Made by a program: the position numbers and the translations under genes. The notes under the pieces were generated by a model. That model made no database searches, had not been told where the DNA came from, and was given only the letters and a program-made list of their open reading frames with translations. A DNA stretch of 64,000 bases. It comes from Streptomyces sp. HD (GTDB taxonomy: Bacteria; Actinomycetota; Actinomycetes; Streptomycetales; Streptomycetaceae). Positions 8,967 through 18,128 of this stretch are shown here, piece by piece; positions within the stretch are counted from its first letter, which is position 1; each line of letters starts with the position of its first letter. The DNA is taken from contig NZ_JAQMYP010000039.1 of assembly GCF_028369295.1 (NCBI RefSeq), positions 1-64,000 on the forward strand. Reading direction: 5' to 3'.

Positions 8967-10175
8967 ATGAGGGAAGGTGGGCTCTTCGCACTGGCCCTCG
9001 GCGGTTTCGGTATCGGACTGACCGAGTTCCTGATCGCCGGGCTGCTGCCGCAGGTGGCGTCGAGTTTCGCGGTGTCCGAGGCAGCCGCGGGCAGGCTGAT
9101 CTCGGGGTACGCGCTGAGTGTGGCGGTAGGGGCGATCGTGCTGACGGCGGCCACGGCGCGGCTGCCCCGCAAGGGCGTCCTGGTCGGTCTGGTGGCGTTG
9201 TTCGTCATCGGCAACCTGTTGTCGGCGGTCGCGCCGAGCTATGCCGTGATGCTGCTGGGGCGGGTCGTCGCAGCGTTGTGCCACGGCTCGTTCTTCGGCA
9301 TCGGCTCCCTGGTCGCCCGCAGCCTGGTCGCGCCGGAGCGCAAGTCCCGTGCGGTGGCCGTCATGTTCGCCGGTCTGACGGTCGCGAACGTGCTGGGCGT
9401 GCCGTTCGGCGCACTGGTCGGCGAGCGCTGGGGCTGGCGGGCCGCGTTCTGGGCGGTCACCGCGATCGGTGTGCTGGCGCTGGCGGGCATCGTCGCCCTG
9501 ATCCCCGGCCGGGCGGGGAGGCAGGGCTCGGCTCCCCTGACGGGCCCGTCGGACCCGGTACCGCCCAGCGGCCTGCGGGAGCAGATCCGTGCCTTCCGGT
9601 CCGGGCAGGTCTGGCTGACCCTGGCGGCCACGGCGCTCGGCTACGGCGGGATGTTCGGCGCGTTCAGCTACTTGGCGTACACGTTCACCGAGGTCGGCGG
9701 CTTCTCCTCCGGGGATGTCGCCTGGCTGCTCATGGTGTACGGCGTCGGCCTGGTCGTCGGGAACCTGATCGGTGGGCGCGCGGCCGACCGTGACCGTGAC
9801 CGCGCGCTGGTCCTCTCCCTGCTGGGCCTCACCGTCACCCTGGTGGTGTTCGGTCTGCTGGCCGGCAGCGCCTTCGCCTCGGTGGTTCTCGTGTTTCTGA
9901 CAGGGCTGTTCGGGTTCGCCGGTGTGCCCGGTCTGATCACTCGCGTCACCGACTTCGCCCAGGGAGCGGCACTGGCCGCGAGCGCCAATGTGTCCGCGTC
10001 CAACGTCGGCAACGCCCTCGGCGCCTGGCTCGGCGGCCTGGCCATCACGGCGGGCCTCGGCTACACGGCGCCGCTCTACGTCGGCGCCGGGACCGTCCTG
10101 GCCGCCGTCGTCATCATGGTCATCGCCGCGAACCAGGTCAGGTCATCGGGTCGGCGGTCCGGCCGGCCTTGCTGA
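8967..10175 (+). CDS. MFS transporter (DHA1 family, AraJ/CmlR-like)
   Basis: A 402-residue membrane protein with about 12 transmembrane helices, beginning MREGGLFALALGGFGIGLTE. The GIGLTEFLIAGLLPQVA opening and the RVVAALCHGSFFGIG helix are typical of the DHA1 group that includes arabinose-efflux-like and chloramphenicol-resistance-like transporters. The start was taken at 8967, not at the in-frame ATG at 8925, because a purine-rich GAGGGTGG site lies just upstream and the family starts at this helix. Likely a proton antiporter for small molecules; the substrate cannot be told. Confidence 0.85.
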   Translation: MREGGLFALALGGFGIGLTEFLIAGLLPQVASSFAVSEAAAGRLISGYALSVAVGAIVLTAATARLPRKGVLVGLVALFVIGNLLSAVAPSYAVMLLGRVVAALCHGSFFGIGSLVARSLVAPERKSRAVAVMFAGLTVANVLGVPFGALVGERWGWRAAFWAVTAIGVLALAGIVALIPGRAGRQGSAPLTGPSDPVPPSGLREQIRAFRSGQVWLTLAATALGYGGMFGAFSYLAYTFTEVGGFSSGDVAWLLMVYGVGLVVGNLIGGRAADRDRDRALVLSLLGLTVTLVVFGLLAGSAFASVVLVFLTGLFGFAGVPGLITRVTDFAQGAALAASANVSASNVGNALGAWLGGLAITAGLGYTAPLYVGAGTVLAAVVIMVIAANQVRSSGRRSGRPC

Positions 10176-10244
10176 CACCCGCTCGCGGTCGGCGGCCGCG
10201 AGGTCCGGGATGCGGGGCCACCGGCTGCGGGTGAGGCTGGTGCC

Positions 10245-11177
10245 ATGTCCGCGCGCAAGAGCACTCGGGGCGGGCAGGACCCCGATGTGGAGGCGGTGCT
10301 CGACGAGCTCTATGTCACCCCTCCGGCCCAATTCGTCTCCCGCCGTGCGGAGATGGCGCTCGCGGCCAAGACGGCCGGCCGGAGCGAGGACGCCCGCCGC
10401 ATCCGTGCCGCCCGCCGCCCCACCCTGGCGGCCTGGGCGGCGAACCTGCTGCTGCGTTCCCAGCCGGCGGAGAGCAGCCGGCTCCTGGAACTGGGACCGG
10501 TGCTGCGGGAGGCGTACCGCACCCTGGACGCCTCCGGCATCAGTGAGCTGTCGGAGCAGCGCCGACGCATGGTCTCCGCGCTGTCCCGGCAGGCCGCTCA
10601 GCTGGCCCTTGGGGCCGGGCACCGGCTGTCGGCATCCGTACTGCAGGACGTCGAGTCCACCCTGCGCGCCGTGCTGGCCGACCCGGAGGCCGCCGACCTG
10701 TGGGCCGGTGGCCGTCTGGAGGGCGCGCTCACCCCGCCGTCGGAGTTTCCCACCGGCACCGAACGGCCCGCGGGCACTGCGCCGAAGCCGACCCGGACCG
10801 CGGCGCCCACGCCCTCGGCTCACACCCCGACGAAGGACGAACTCGCCGAACGGCGCCGTCGGCGCCAGGAGCGGCTCGATCAGGCCCGGAGTGCGGCCGA
10901 AGAAGCGGCGCAGCGGCTGCACGACAGACGCGCCCAACAAGACGATGCCGACGTCGAGTTGCGGCGGGCCCGAGACCGGCACGACAAGGCCCGCCAACAG
11001 GTGTCGGCTGCCGAGCAGCACCTGCAGCAGGCCCGGGAAGAGCTCCGGCAGTCCGACCACGAGAAGCGAGAGGCCGAGAAACGAAGCCGGGCGACCACTG
11101 CCGCACTGACCCGGGCGGAGCGGGAGGCACGCGAGGCCGAACAGGCGGTGAAACGCCTGACCACACGACGGCGTTAG
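10245..11177 (+). CDS. Coiled-coil protein of unknown function
   Basis: A 310-residue soluble protein that I cannot assign to a function. The N-terminal 150 residues are helical (FVSRRAEMALAAKTAGR, RPTLAAWAANLLLR). They are followed by a Pro/Thr-rich linker near 160-195 and a highly charged Arg/Glu/Ala coiled coil from about 200 to the end (EERL-, ARDRHDKARQQVSAAEQHL-type heptads) finishing KRLTTRRR. There is no signal peptide or membrane segment. Proteins of this layout are common single genes in Streptomyces. It is convergent with the universal stress protein gene. Confidence 0.75.
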   Translation: MSARKSTRGGQDPDVEAVLDELYVTPPAQFVSRRAEMALAAKTAGRSEDARRIRAARRPTLAAWAANLLLRSQPAESSRLLELGPVLREAYRTLDASGISELSEQRRRMVSALSRQAAQLALGAGHRLSASVLQDVESTLRAVLADPEAADLWAGGRLEGALTPPSEFPTGTERPAGTAPKPTRTAAPTPSAHTPTKDELAERRRRRQERLDQARSAAEEAAQRLHDRRAQQDDADVELRRARDRHDKARQQVSAAEQHLQQAREELRQSDHEKREAEKRSRATTAALTRAEREAREAEQAVKRLTTRRR

Positions 11178-11339
11178 CCGGCCCCTCTGACATCCGGACG
11201 GCAATGCCGGCCAGACAAGACCTGCGGGCGGGACGAGAGCTGCGGGAGAACCGGGATGCGGTTCGGCGGGCCCGGGATCCGGCTGCCCGAGGAGTACGAC
11301 GGTTGACGCTCTTCCCCGGTGGGATGGTGACGCTCGGCC

Positions 11340-11831
11340 TCAGTGGTGGTGCGGGGGCGGTGGCGGCATGCTGCCCAGGCCGGGGGTGGCCTCCGGCCAC
11401 ACCAGGAGGACCGGGCAGGGGGCGTGGTCCACGACGAACCGGCTGGCCGGGCCCAGGCTCTTGGGCCCCAGATGGGTGCGATCGCCGTCCCTGGCCAGGA
11501 TGAGCAGGTCGGCGCCCTCGGCGGCTGCGACGACCTCGCGTTCGACCCGGCCGGAGTGTTCCTCGCGTGTGCAGGGCCTGCCGAGCCGATCGGCCGCCTC
11601 CCGCAGCAGTCGGCGGGCGGAGTCGGCCGCCAGTTCCTCCATCCGGGTGCCGGGATCCCGCTCGGGGTGTCCCCGGCCGAGCAGACCGGCGAAGGCACCG
11701 TGCGCGGCTCCAGGGCTCTCGTGCCCGGTGATGTGGAGCAGGACGATCTCCGAGCCTTCGGGCACCCGGGTGCGGGCCGCGTCCACGCAGGCCGGCCAGG
11801 TGCCCTCGACGATCCACACGATGACGGCCAT
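11340..11831 (-). CDS. Universal stress protein (UspA family)
   Basis: A 163-residue single-domain Usp: the opening strand IVWIVEGTWPACVDAA, the central ADLLILARDGD strand, then the GPASRFVVDHAPCPVLLVW C-terminal strand that marks UspA proteins. The G-x2-G-x9-GS ATP-binding motif is not clean (LGPKSLGPAS), so nucleotide binding is uncertain. It ends in a Pro/His tail (PPPPPHHH). GGAGG lies nine bases upstream of the ATG. It sits directly downstream of, and on the same strand as, an ArsB/NhaD-like permease, and may be co-transcribed with it. Confidence 0.85.
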   Translation of the reverse strand: MAVIVWIVEGTWPACVDAARTRVPEGSEIVLLHITGHESPGAAHGAFAGLLGRGHPERDPGTRMEELAADSARRLLREAADRLGRPCTREEHSGRVEREVVAAAEGADLLILARDGDRTHLGPKSLGPASRFVVDHAPCPVLLVWPEATPGLGSMPPPPPHHH

Positions 11832-11879
11832 ACGGGTCAGCCTCCGGCTTTCTCGGTCCGGCCCGGCGGGCCGTTGCGA

Positions 11880-13181
11880 TCAGGCTCCGATCACTTGCAG
11901 TGCGCCCCACAGTGCCACCACGGAGCAGGTGAGCGCGGCGGGCACCGTGTACAGGCCGAGCCGGGTGAACTCCCCCAGCTCGACGTCAGTGTCGTGCTGG
12001 TGCACGATTTTCCGCCACAGCAGGGTCGCCAGGGAACCGGCGTAGGTGAGATTGGGGCCGATGTTGACCCCGAGCAGTACCGCCAGCACCGCCCCGGGCC
12101 CGGCCTGTGCGGTGAGCGGCAGCAGCACGAGCACCGCCGGCAGATTGTTGATCACGTTGGCCAGTACGGCGGCCAGCGCCGCGATGCCCAGCAGCGTGGG
12201 CAGTCCCGTGCCGTCGGGGACGAGATGGCCGAGTGCCTCGTCCAGCCCGTTGTCGACGACCGCCCTAACGACGATGCCCAGGGCCAGGACGAACGCCAGG
12301 AACGGGAGGCCGGCGGCCCGCACCAGGGCCCGAGGACTGGTACGGCGCCGGACCAGGGCGCGCACGGCCAGCACCAGCGCGCCCGCGAAGGCGGCCCACG
12401 CCGGGTCGATCCCCACCGCCGAGGTCGCCACGAACCCGGCCAGCGTGCACGCCACCGTGACCAGGGCGAACAACGGCAGCTCGGGGGAACCGGAGGCGGC
12501 CGGGGCCTGGGCGCCGGCGTCCAGATCCACCGCGAAGAACCGCCGGAACACGACGTACTCGATCCCGATGGCGACCAGCCACGGCAGCGCCATCAGCGCG
12601 GCGAACCGGGTGAAGCTCAGCCCGCTCGCGGCGAAGGCCAGCAGGTTGGTGAGGTTGGAGACGGGCAACAGCAGCGAGGCCGTGTTCGACAGGTGGGTGC
12701 AGGCGTAGACATGCGGCTTGGCACGGGCGCCGAGCCGGGCGGCGGTGGCGAAGACCACGGGGGTCAGCAGCACGACCGTGGCGTCCAGGCTCAGCACCGC
12801 GGTGATCAGCGAGGCGACCAGGAACACCTGCCCCAGCAGACGGCGCGGTCGACCTGCGGCGGTGCGCGCCATCCAGGCTCCGCACGCGTGGAACAGGCCC
12901 TCGTCGTCACACAGTTGGGCCAGTACCAGTACGGCCGCGAGGAAGCCGATCACCGGCCCGAGCCGGGCGGCCTCGTCCCACGCATGGGCCGGCGAGATCG
13001 CCCCGGTGGCGATGACCAGCCCCGCGGCCGGGACGGCGACGACCGCCTCCGGCAGCCCCCACGGTCGCACGACAGCGCAGACCAGCACCACCACGAGTAG
13101 GACGACAGAGAGCGCTTCCGCCAGCGGGCCGTTCAGGGTCGGAACCTTTCGAAGTGGGAGGTCACAGCTGACGTCGAGCAT
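11880..13181 (-). CDS. ArsB/NhaD-like anion permease (SLC13/IT superfamily)
   Basis: A 433-residue membrane protein with about 11-12 transmembrane segments. Family marks are the SLDATVVLLTPVVFATA segment and the paired re-entrant motifs LSNTASLLLPVSNLTNLLAF and VINNLPAVLVLLP, as in ArsB, NhaD and CitM-type transporters. The direction and ion cannot be set: arsenite efflux, Na+/H+ antiport or dicarboxylate transport are all possible, and no ars genes are adjacent. The first 25 residues (MLDVSCDLPLRKVPTLNGP) are poorly conserved, so the true start may lie slightly downstream. Confidence 0.82.
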   Translation of the reverse strand: MLDVSCDLPLRKVPTLNGPLAEALSVVLLVVVLVCAVVRPWGLPEAVVAVPAAGLVIATGAISPAHAWDEAARLGPVIGFLAAVLVLAQLCDDEGLFHACGAWMARTAAGRPRRLLGQVFLVASLITAVLSLDATVVLLTPVVFATAARLGARAKPHVYACTHLSNTASLLLPVSNLTNLLAFAASGLSFTRFAALMALPWLVAIGIEYVVFRRFFAVDLDAGAQAPAASGSPELPLFALVTVACTLAGFVATSAVGIDPAWAAFAGALVLAVRALVRRRTSPRALVRAAGLPFLAFVLALGIVVRAVVDNGLDEALGHLVPDGTGLPTLLGIAALAAVLANVINNLPAVLVLLPLTAQAGPGAVLAVLLGVNIGPNLTYAGSLATLLWRKIVHQHDTDVELGEFTRLGLYTVPAALTCSVVALWGALQVIGA

Positions 13182-13241
13182 GCCACGCCACGTGCGAAGG
13201 TCCCCAAACGGGGAGCACGAGGGTCGCCGCCGCAGCGGCCA

Positions 13242-14200
13242 TCACGTGCGGGCGGCCCGCGCCGACAGCCCGCGGCGCAGGCACTCGGCGAGGCGGACGG
13301 CGATGCCGCCGTCCGGGTCGAGGCGAGGGTTGAAGATGGTGACGTCGAGCCCCACGGCCCGCGCGTCGCCCAGCGCCGTCCGCAGCACGCTCTCCAGTTC
13401 GCCCCAGGTCAGCCCGCCGGGCTGGCGGTAGTCGACGGCGGGCATGATCGCGTCGTCCAGGACGTCGACGTCGAGATGGACCCAGAAGCCGTCACCCGAA
13501 CCGCCGCCGGTACCACTACCGGCACCGCCACCCGCACCACGCCCCGCACCGCCGCCCCCACCACCGGCCAGCCGGCCGACCGCTTCCCGGGCAACCACGT
13601 CGACGCCGGCCGCACGGACGCCGTCGAGGTCAACGGCATGCAGTGCCGCCGGGAGCGGCTGCATACCGGCCCGGGCGGACTCGGCGCCGTCGCGGAAGCC
13701 GAGGGCCACGACGTCCTCGTCCCGTACCAGGGGGCCGCGGCCCTCCAGGTCGGCGAGCAGCCGGGGGCCGCGGCCGGTGGCCAGGGCGAGTTCCATCGAG
13801 GCGGCTTCGCCGTTCGGCTCCGCGGAGGGCTGGTAGAAGTCGGTGTGACCGTCGAGGAAGAGCAGTCCGTGGCGGCCGCGACGGCGCAGGGCGAGGAGGT
13901 TGCCGAGCAGGATGCTGCAGTCCCCGCCGAGGACGACGGGGAAACGGCCGGTGTCGAGGACAGCGCCGACCGTGTCGGCCACCCGGGCGGAGTAGCGCGC
14001 GATGGCGTGCGCGTTGAGCACCCCGGTGTCGGCGTCCCTCGTCGGGTCGTACGCCGACGGATCGACCCGGCCGGCCCGCACCGCACCGCACCGAGACCGT
14101 CCGACAGACCGGCGTCGAGCAACGCCGTCGGCAGTTCCTCCACCCCTGAGGGCCGCAGACCGAGCACGGACGGCGCCTCGATGATCGCGAGTTCCCGCAC
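13242..14200 (-). pseudogene. Arginase/agmatinase-family gene with apparent frameshift
   Basis: The family N-terminus (start GTG at 14200: VRELAIIEAPSVLGLRPSG) and the rest of the enzyme (AGRVDPSAYDPTRD onward) lie in different frames that meet at a (GCACC)x3 tract at 14078-14092. Removing one 5-base unit restores one continuous reading (GLGAVRAGRVDP). The downstream part keeps metal-site motifs: LGGDCS (Cys replaces the usual His of GGDH), DGHTD and HLDVDV. It has a Gly-rich insertion of about 25 residues just before HLDVDV. The intact family member would be about 315 residues. The break is either a real slippage mutation or a sequencing error. A shorter open frame runs 13242-14303 but with an unrelated N-terminus. 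Confidence 0.78.
14078..14092. repeat. (GCACC)x3 tract at frameshift site
   Basis: Three exact 5-base units inside the arginase-family gene, placed exactly where the reading frame changes. Two units would give an uninterrupted gene. Confidence 0.85.
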
Positions 14201-14469
14201 CCTCTGCCCCTTCCGCCGCCGGCCTCCCTCCATCTGTGCCACACCCCGAGGTCCGACACCACATGTGGCCCGGTACCAGGCATGGGCAGGCACTGGCAGG
14301 CATTCCTGAATCCGGCTTCGAATTGGCCGAAATTCAATCCTGTGTGACCGGAGTCGACCCATGGTGATGCAGAGTTCAACGGCTACCGGCGGTAAAGGCT
14401 TGCTTTCACACATCTCTGCCCCGTACACCTTGCTCCACAACTAGCCATGGCTCTGGGGGGAGTTGGCTT

Positions 14470-15375
14470 ATGGAAGGCACGGTTGACGGGTTCCGCTACG
14501 GTGCGGTGACCCCGGTGGCGGCCTATCTGATGGCTTGCCTGGGTGGGGCGTTGGGGCTGCGGTGCATCGTCCGGTCCCTGCCGAACGACCAGTCGTGGAA
14601 GCCGGGCTGGCTGGCGCTCGGCGCCGCCTCGATCGGCTGCGGCATCTGGACGATGCACTTCATCGCCATGATCGGCTTCCAGGTCGAGGAGGCCCGGATC
14701 CGCTACGACACGGGCCTGACCGTCCTCAGCCTCGCCGTGGCCGTCGTAGTGGTGGGCATAGGCGTGTTCATCGTCGGCTATCGGGGCGCGGGCAGGGGCG
14801 CACTGAGCTGCGCAGGCGTCATCACCGGGCTCGGTGTGGCCGCCATGCACTACCTGGGCATGGCGGCACTGCGCCTCGACGGCACCATCCAGTACGACAC
14901 GCCGGCCGTCGGACTCTCCGTCCTGATCGCGATCGTCGCCGCGACAGCCGCGCTCTGGGCGGCCGTCACCGTCCGCGGTTTTCTGACCAGTCTCGGCGCG
15001 AGCCTGGTCATGGGCGTGGCCGTCTCGGGGATGCACTACACGGGCATGGCGGCGGTCAGCGTGCATCTGCACGGCACGTCCAGCTCCTCGTGGGCCGGTG
15101 ACTCGCCCACCTCTCTGCTGCTGCCCATGCTGCTGGGGCCGGCCAGCTTCCTGCTGCTGGCCGGGGTGGTCGTGATGTTCGACCCGCTGCTCGTCCTCGG
15201 CGAGCCCGAGCGAAGCCGGTCCGGGGCGAACGGCTCACCGGGCCCCGCCGGTACCGGCCACGGCACCCGACCGGGCACCGCCTCGCGGCAACGCCCCGGC
15301 GGTGACCCGGAGTTCAGCACGCGAGCGGCCGGATCGGCACAGCAGCGTCGGAAACCGTACGCCCGCAAGTGGTGA
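14470..15375 (+). CDS. MHYT-domain integral membrane sensor
   Basis: A 301-residue protein with seven hydrophobic segments and three MHYT-type motifs on successive helices: GIWTMHFIAMIGF, VAAMHYLGMAAL and VSGMHYTGMAAV. MHYT domains are proposed to bind a metal (copper) and sense oxygen, CO or NO at the membrane. Here there is no output domain, only a disordered Ser/Gly/Arg tail from about residue 245. Stand-alone forms like this are common in Streptomyces. The ATG follows a GGGGGGAG ribosome-binding site. No linked kinase or cyclase gene is present. Confidence 0.9.
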   Translation: MEGTVDGFRYGAVTPVAAYLMACLGGALGLRCIVRSLPNDQSWKPGWLALGAASIGCGIWTMHFIAMIGFQVEEARIRYDTGLTVLSLAVAVVVVGIGVFIVGYRGAGRGALSCAGVITGLGVAAMHYLGMAALRLDGTIQYDTPAVGLSVLIAIVAATAALWAAVTVRGFLTSLGASLVMGVAVSGMHYTGMAAVSVHLHGTSSSSWAGDSPTSLLLPMLLGPASFLLLAGVVVMFDPLLVLGEPERSRSGANGSPGPAGTGHGTRPGTASRQRPGGDPEFSTRAAGSAQQRRKPYARKW

Positions 15376-15457
15376 GTCGGGGGAGGCAGGGCGGAGGCGA
15401 CGTGCCGGAGCCCGCCTCCCCTCTCGGCCTTCTCTAGATCATTGTTACGGTGCATCG

Positions 15458-16960
15458 GTGTCTGACTCCTCACGCGATACCGCCGCGGGCGCCGGTTGGG
15501 GCGCCACCGAACTCGGCGAGTACAAGCGACTGCTGCCACCCAAGGTCGAGAAGATCTCCTGGCTCAACCCGAAGACGCTGTGGGCCGCCCGCAACGGCGT
15601 GCTCGCGTCCTGGTTCGGGGACCCCACGGGGCGCACCCGCAGCCGCTGGGTGGCGCAGCGGGCGGACGCCGGGGCGCCCGCCGACAAGGTGATCCGGCGC
15701 GACGACCCGGACCGCTTCTCGTTCCTCGTCATCGGTGACACCGGCGAGGGCGACGAGCCCCAGTACTCCGTCGTGCCGGGCTTTCTGAAGACAGGTCAGG
15801 ACACCCGGTTCGCAGTCCTCGCCAGTGACGTGATCTACCCGGTGGGCAGCGCCGACGACTACGGCACCAAGTTCTTCCGGCCGTACCAGGACTACCGGGC
15901 GCCCATCTACGCGATACCGGGCAACCACGACTGGTACGAGGACCTCGGCGCGTTCATGCGCGTCTTCTGCGACGACGCCCCGCCCCTGTCCCCCGAGGCC
16001 GCCCCGCGCCCCCTCGGCAAGGCGTGGCTGCGCTCCCTGCTGTGGCACAGGCCGCGCAAGGGGGACGGCCAACGCCTGTCGGAGGACCGGAAGTTGCGGT
16101 CGGCTCCGGCCCAGCGGGCGGTGCAGCCGGGGCCGTACTGGGCGATCGACGCCGGGCCGGTGCGGATCATAGGCATCGACACCGGGTTGCTCGGGGGCAT
16201 CGACGCCGAACAGGGCGCCTGGCTGCGCGAGGTGTCGAAGGATCCCCGGCCGAAGATCCTCATCACCGGCCAGCCCCTGTACGTGGACGGTGAACACCAC
16301 CCCTGCGCGATCGAAGGGGGCGGCACCGTCGACGAGATCGTCCGCGATCCGGCCCACCGCTATGTGGCGGCGATAGGCGGCGACATCCACAACTACCAGC
16401 GCTACCCGGTGCCGGTGGACGGCCGCACCATCCAGTACGTCGTCTCGGGCGGCGGCGGTGCGTTCATGCACGCCACGCACACGATTCCGCGGGTCGACAT
16501 CGCGAACGTCACCGAGAAGGATTTCCGCTGCTATCCGCTGCGCGGGGACTCCCTGGCCTTCTACAGCGCGCTCTACGGCCGCAGGCTGCGCATGCGGCGC
16601 TTCTTCGGGCTCACGGAGGCGCAGGCCACGGCCGTCATCGCCGAACGGCTGGAGATCCAGCCGGGTCGCGCAGCGGCCCCGGACGTCCGCATCACGTGGC
16701 GCACCCGCCTGGTCGCGGGCCTGTTGGGCACCGGACGCCGCCCCGACCGGGCCAAGCGGTTCCGCCTCCCCGTGCGCAAGATCCACACCCAGCTGTTCTC
16801 CCCGAGCTCGGCGACGTACAGCCCGCCGTTCTTCAAGCAGTTCCTCCGTCTGGACGTCACCCCCGAGACCGTCCGCCTGCGCTGCTACGCCGCCACCGGC
16901 AGCCTCGCCCATGAGATCGACCCGCCGGTCGAGGACGAGGTGACGATCCCGTTGAACTGA
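15458..16960 (+). CDS. Metallophosphoesterase
   Basis: A 500-residue calcineurin-like phosphoesterase. Motifs in order are VIGDTGEGDEP (D of motif I/II), IPGNHDWYED (GNHD), ITGQPLYVDGEHH and GGDIHNYQRY (GDxH), giving the two-metal site. The GTG start at 15458 (VSDSSRDTAAG) is preferred to an in-frame ATG far upstream that would overlap the MHYT gene. No signal peptide is seen, so it is probably cytoplasmic. Substrate unknown. Its stop codon lies inside the first copy of a 24-bp tandem repeat (16940-17011). Confidence 0.88.
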   Translation: MSDSSRDTAAGAGWGATELGEYKRLLPPKVEKISWLNPKTLWAARNGVLASWFGDPTGRTRSRWVAQRADAGAPADKVIRRDDPDRFSFLVIGDTGEGDEPQYSVVPGFLKTGQDTRFAVLASDVIYPVGSADDYGTKFFRPYQDYRAPIYAIPGNHDWYEDLGAFMRVFCDDAPPLSPEAAPRPLGKAWLRSLLWHRPRKGDGQRLSEDRKLRSAPAQRAVQPGPYWAIDAGPVRIIGIDTGLLGGIDAEQGAWLREVSKDPRPKILITGQPLYVDGEHHPCAIEGGGTVDEIVRDPAHRYVAAIGGDIHNYQRYPVPVDGRTIQYVVSGGGGAFMHATHTIPRVDIANVTEKDFRCYPLRGDSLAFYSALYGRRLRMRRFFGLTEAQATAVIAERLEIQPGRAAAPDVRITWRTRLVAGLLGTGRRPDRAKRFRLPVRKIHTQLFSPSSATYSPPFFKQFLRLDVTPETVRLRCYAATGSLAHEIDPPVEDEVTIPLN

Positions 16961-17011
16961 TCGGCGACGATCCCGTCGAACCGGTCGGTGACGACCCCGT
17001 CGAAGTGGTCG
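16940..17011 (+). repeat. 24-bp tandem repeat, three copies, spanning a stop codon
   Basis: Copies at 16940-16963, 16964-16987 and 16988-17011 share the core GACGAYCCCGTYGAA. The stop of the metallophosphoesterase is in copy 1, where AACTGATCG replaces AACCGGTCG, so copies 2 and 3 would have extended the protein in frame. Confidence 0.85.
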
Positions 17012-17064
17012 CGTGCGACGGGAACAGCGCGGGCGCCGATCGGGTTGGCACGGGAACACGTCCA

Positions 17065-17076
17065 TTGAAAGTTCAA
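17065..17076. promoter_or_regulatory. Palindrome TTGAAAGTTCAA before LLM oxidoreductase
   Basis: A 12-base inverted repeat with 5-base arms, five bases before the GGAGGAG ribosome-binding site of the gene starting at 17091. It could be an operator or part of the leader. No cognate regulator is identified. Confidence 0.4.
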
Positions 17077-17090
17077 CGATGGAGGAGTCC

Positions 17091-18128
17091 ATGCCGTCGA
17101 CCTCACGCCCGCTGCGCAAGCTCGGCTTCCTCACGATCGGACTCTTCGACGAGGCGGATCCACGCCGCGGCCACGAGTCCACCCTGGAGATCATCGAGCT
17201 GGGCGAGCGGCTCGGGTTCGACAGTGCGTGGCTGCGCCACCGTCATCTGCAGTACGGCATCTCCTCCCCCGTCGCCGTCCTCGCCGCGGCCTCCCAGCGG
17301 ACCCGCCGTATCGACCTCGGCACGGCGGTCATCCCGCTCGGCTGGGAGAACCCGCTGCGGCTGGCCGAGGATCTCGCGACGGTCGACATCCTGTCCGGCG
17401 GCCGCCTCAACCCGGGCGTCAGTGTGGGCCCGCCGATGCACTACGACCGCGTCAAGGAGGCCCTGTACCCGGACACGGCCGACGCCGAGGACTTCGGCTA
17501 CGAGCGGGTGCGGCGGCTGCTGGACTTCGTGCGGGGCAAGCCGGCCACGGACTTCAGCGGGACCGAGGGATTCGAGGTGTTCGCGGACCGGGTGCAGCCG
17601 CAGTCACCGGGGCTGGGCGGTCGTATGTGGTACGGCGGTGGCAGCCTGCGTTCGGCGCGGTGGGCCGGCGAGCAGGGGATGAACCTGCTGACCAGCAGCG
17701 TCGTCAAGGCTGAGGGCCCCGAGGACGCGGAGCGGGCGCCGGACTTCGCGGAGATCCAGCTCGCGCACATCCGCGCCTTCCGCGCCCATCACCCCGACGG
17801 CGAGCACGCCCGTGTCTCCCAGGGCCTCGTCGTCATCCCCACCGACTCCGCCACGCCCGAACAGCGCGCGAAGTACGAGGAGTACGCCGCCAAGCGCACC
17901 CCTCGGACGACCGCACCGCAGGGCCCGGCCCGACTGCTGTTCGCCCCGGACCTCGTCGGCACCGCGGAGGAGATCGCCGAACGCCTCCATGCGCATGCCG
18001 CGTTCCGCGAGGTGGACGAGGTCGCGTTCGCGCTGCCCTTCACCTTCGAGTACGAGGACTACGTGCAGATCCTCACCGACATCGCCATCCGCCTCGGTCC
18101 GGCGCTGGGTTGGCGTTCGGAGGCCTGA
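17091..18128 (+). CDS. LLM-class flavin-dependent oxidoreductase
   Basis: A 345-residue luciferase-like monooxygenase. Visible marks are LGFLTIGLFDEADPRRG at the start, the ERLGFDSAWLRHRHL strand, TRRIDLGTAVIPLGWENP (F420/FMN site region), and the LSGGRLNPGVSVGPP loop. The start at ATG 17091 has GGAGGAG four bases upstream; the earlier in-frame start has no site. Enzymes of this class use reduced FMN or F420H2. Its 3' end overlaps the 3' end of the giant megasynthase gene on the other strand by 56 bases, so the two are convergent. Membership in the biosynthetic cluster is uncertain. Confidence 0.9.
   Translation: MPSTSRPLRKLGFLTIGLFDEADPRRGHESTLEIIELGERLGFDSAWLRHRHLQYGISSPVAVLAAASQRTRRIDLGTAVIPLGWENPLRLAEDLATVDILSGGRLNPGVSVGPPMHYDRVKEALYPDTADAEDFGYERVRRLLDFVRGKPATDFSGTEGFEVFADRVQPQSPGLGGRMWYGGGSLRSARWAGEQGMNLLTSSVVKAEGPEDAERAPDFAEIQLAHIRAFRAHHPDGEHARVSQGLVVIPTDSATPEQRAKYEEYAAKRTPRTTAPQGPARLLFAPDLVGTAEEIAERLHAHAAFREVDEVAFALPFTFEYEDYVQILTDIAIRLGPALGWRSEA

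Noticed and set aside
13242..14303. Arginase-family gene read as an intact 353-codon ORF
   Set aside because: Its N-terminal 70 residues are an R/G-rich out-of-frame reading; the true N-terminus is in another frame before the 5-bp repeat.
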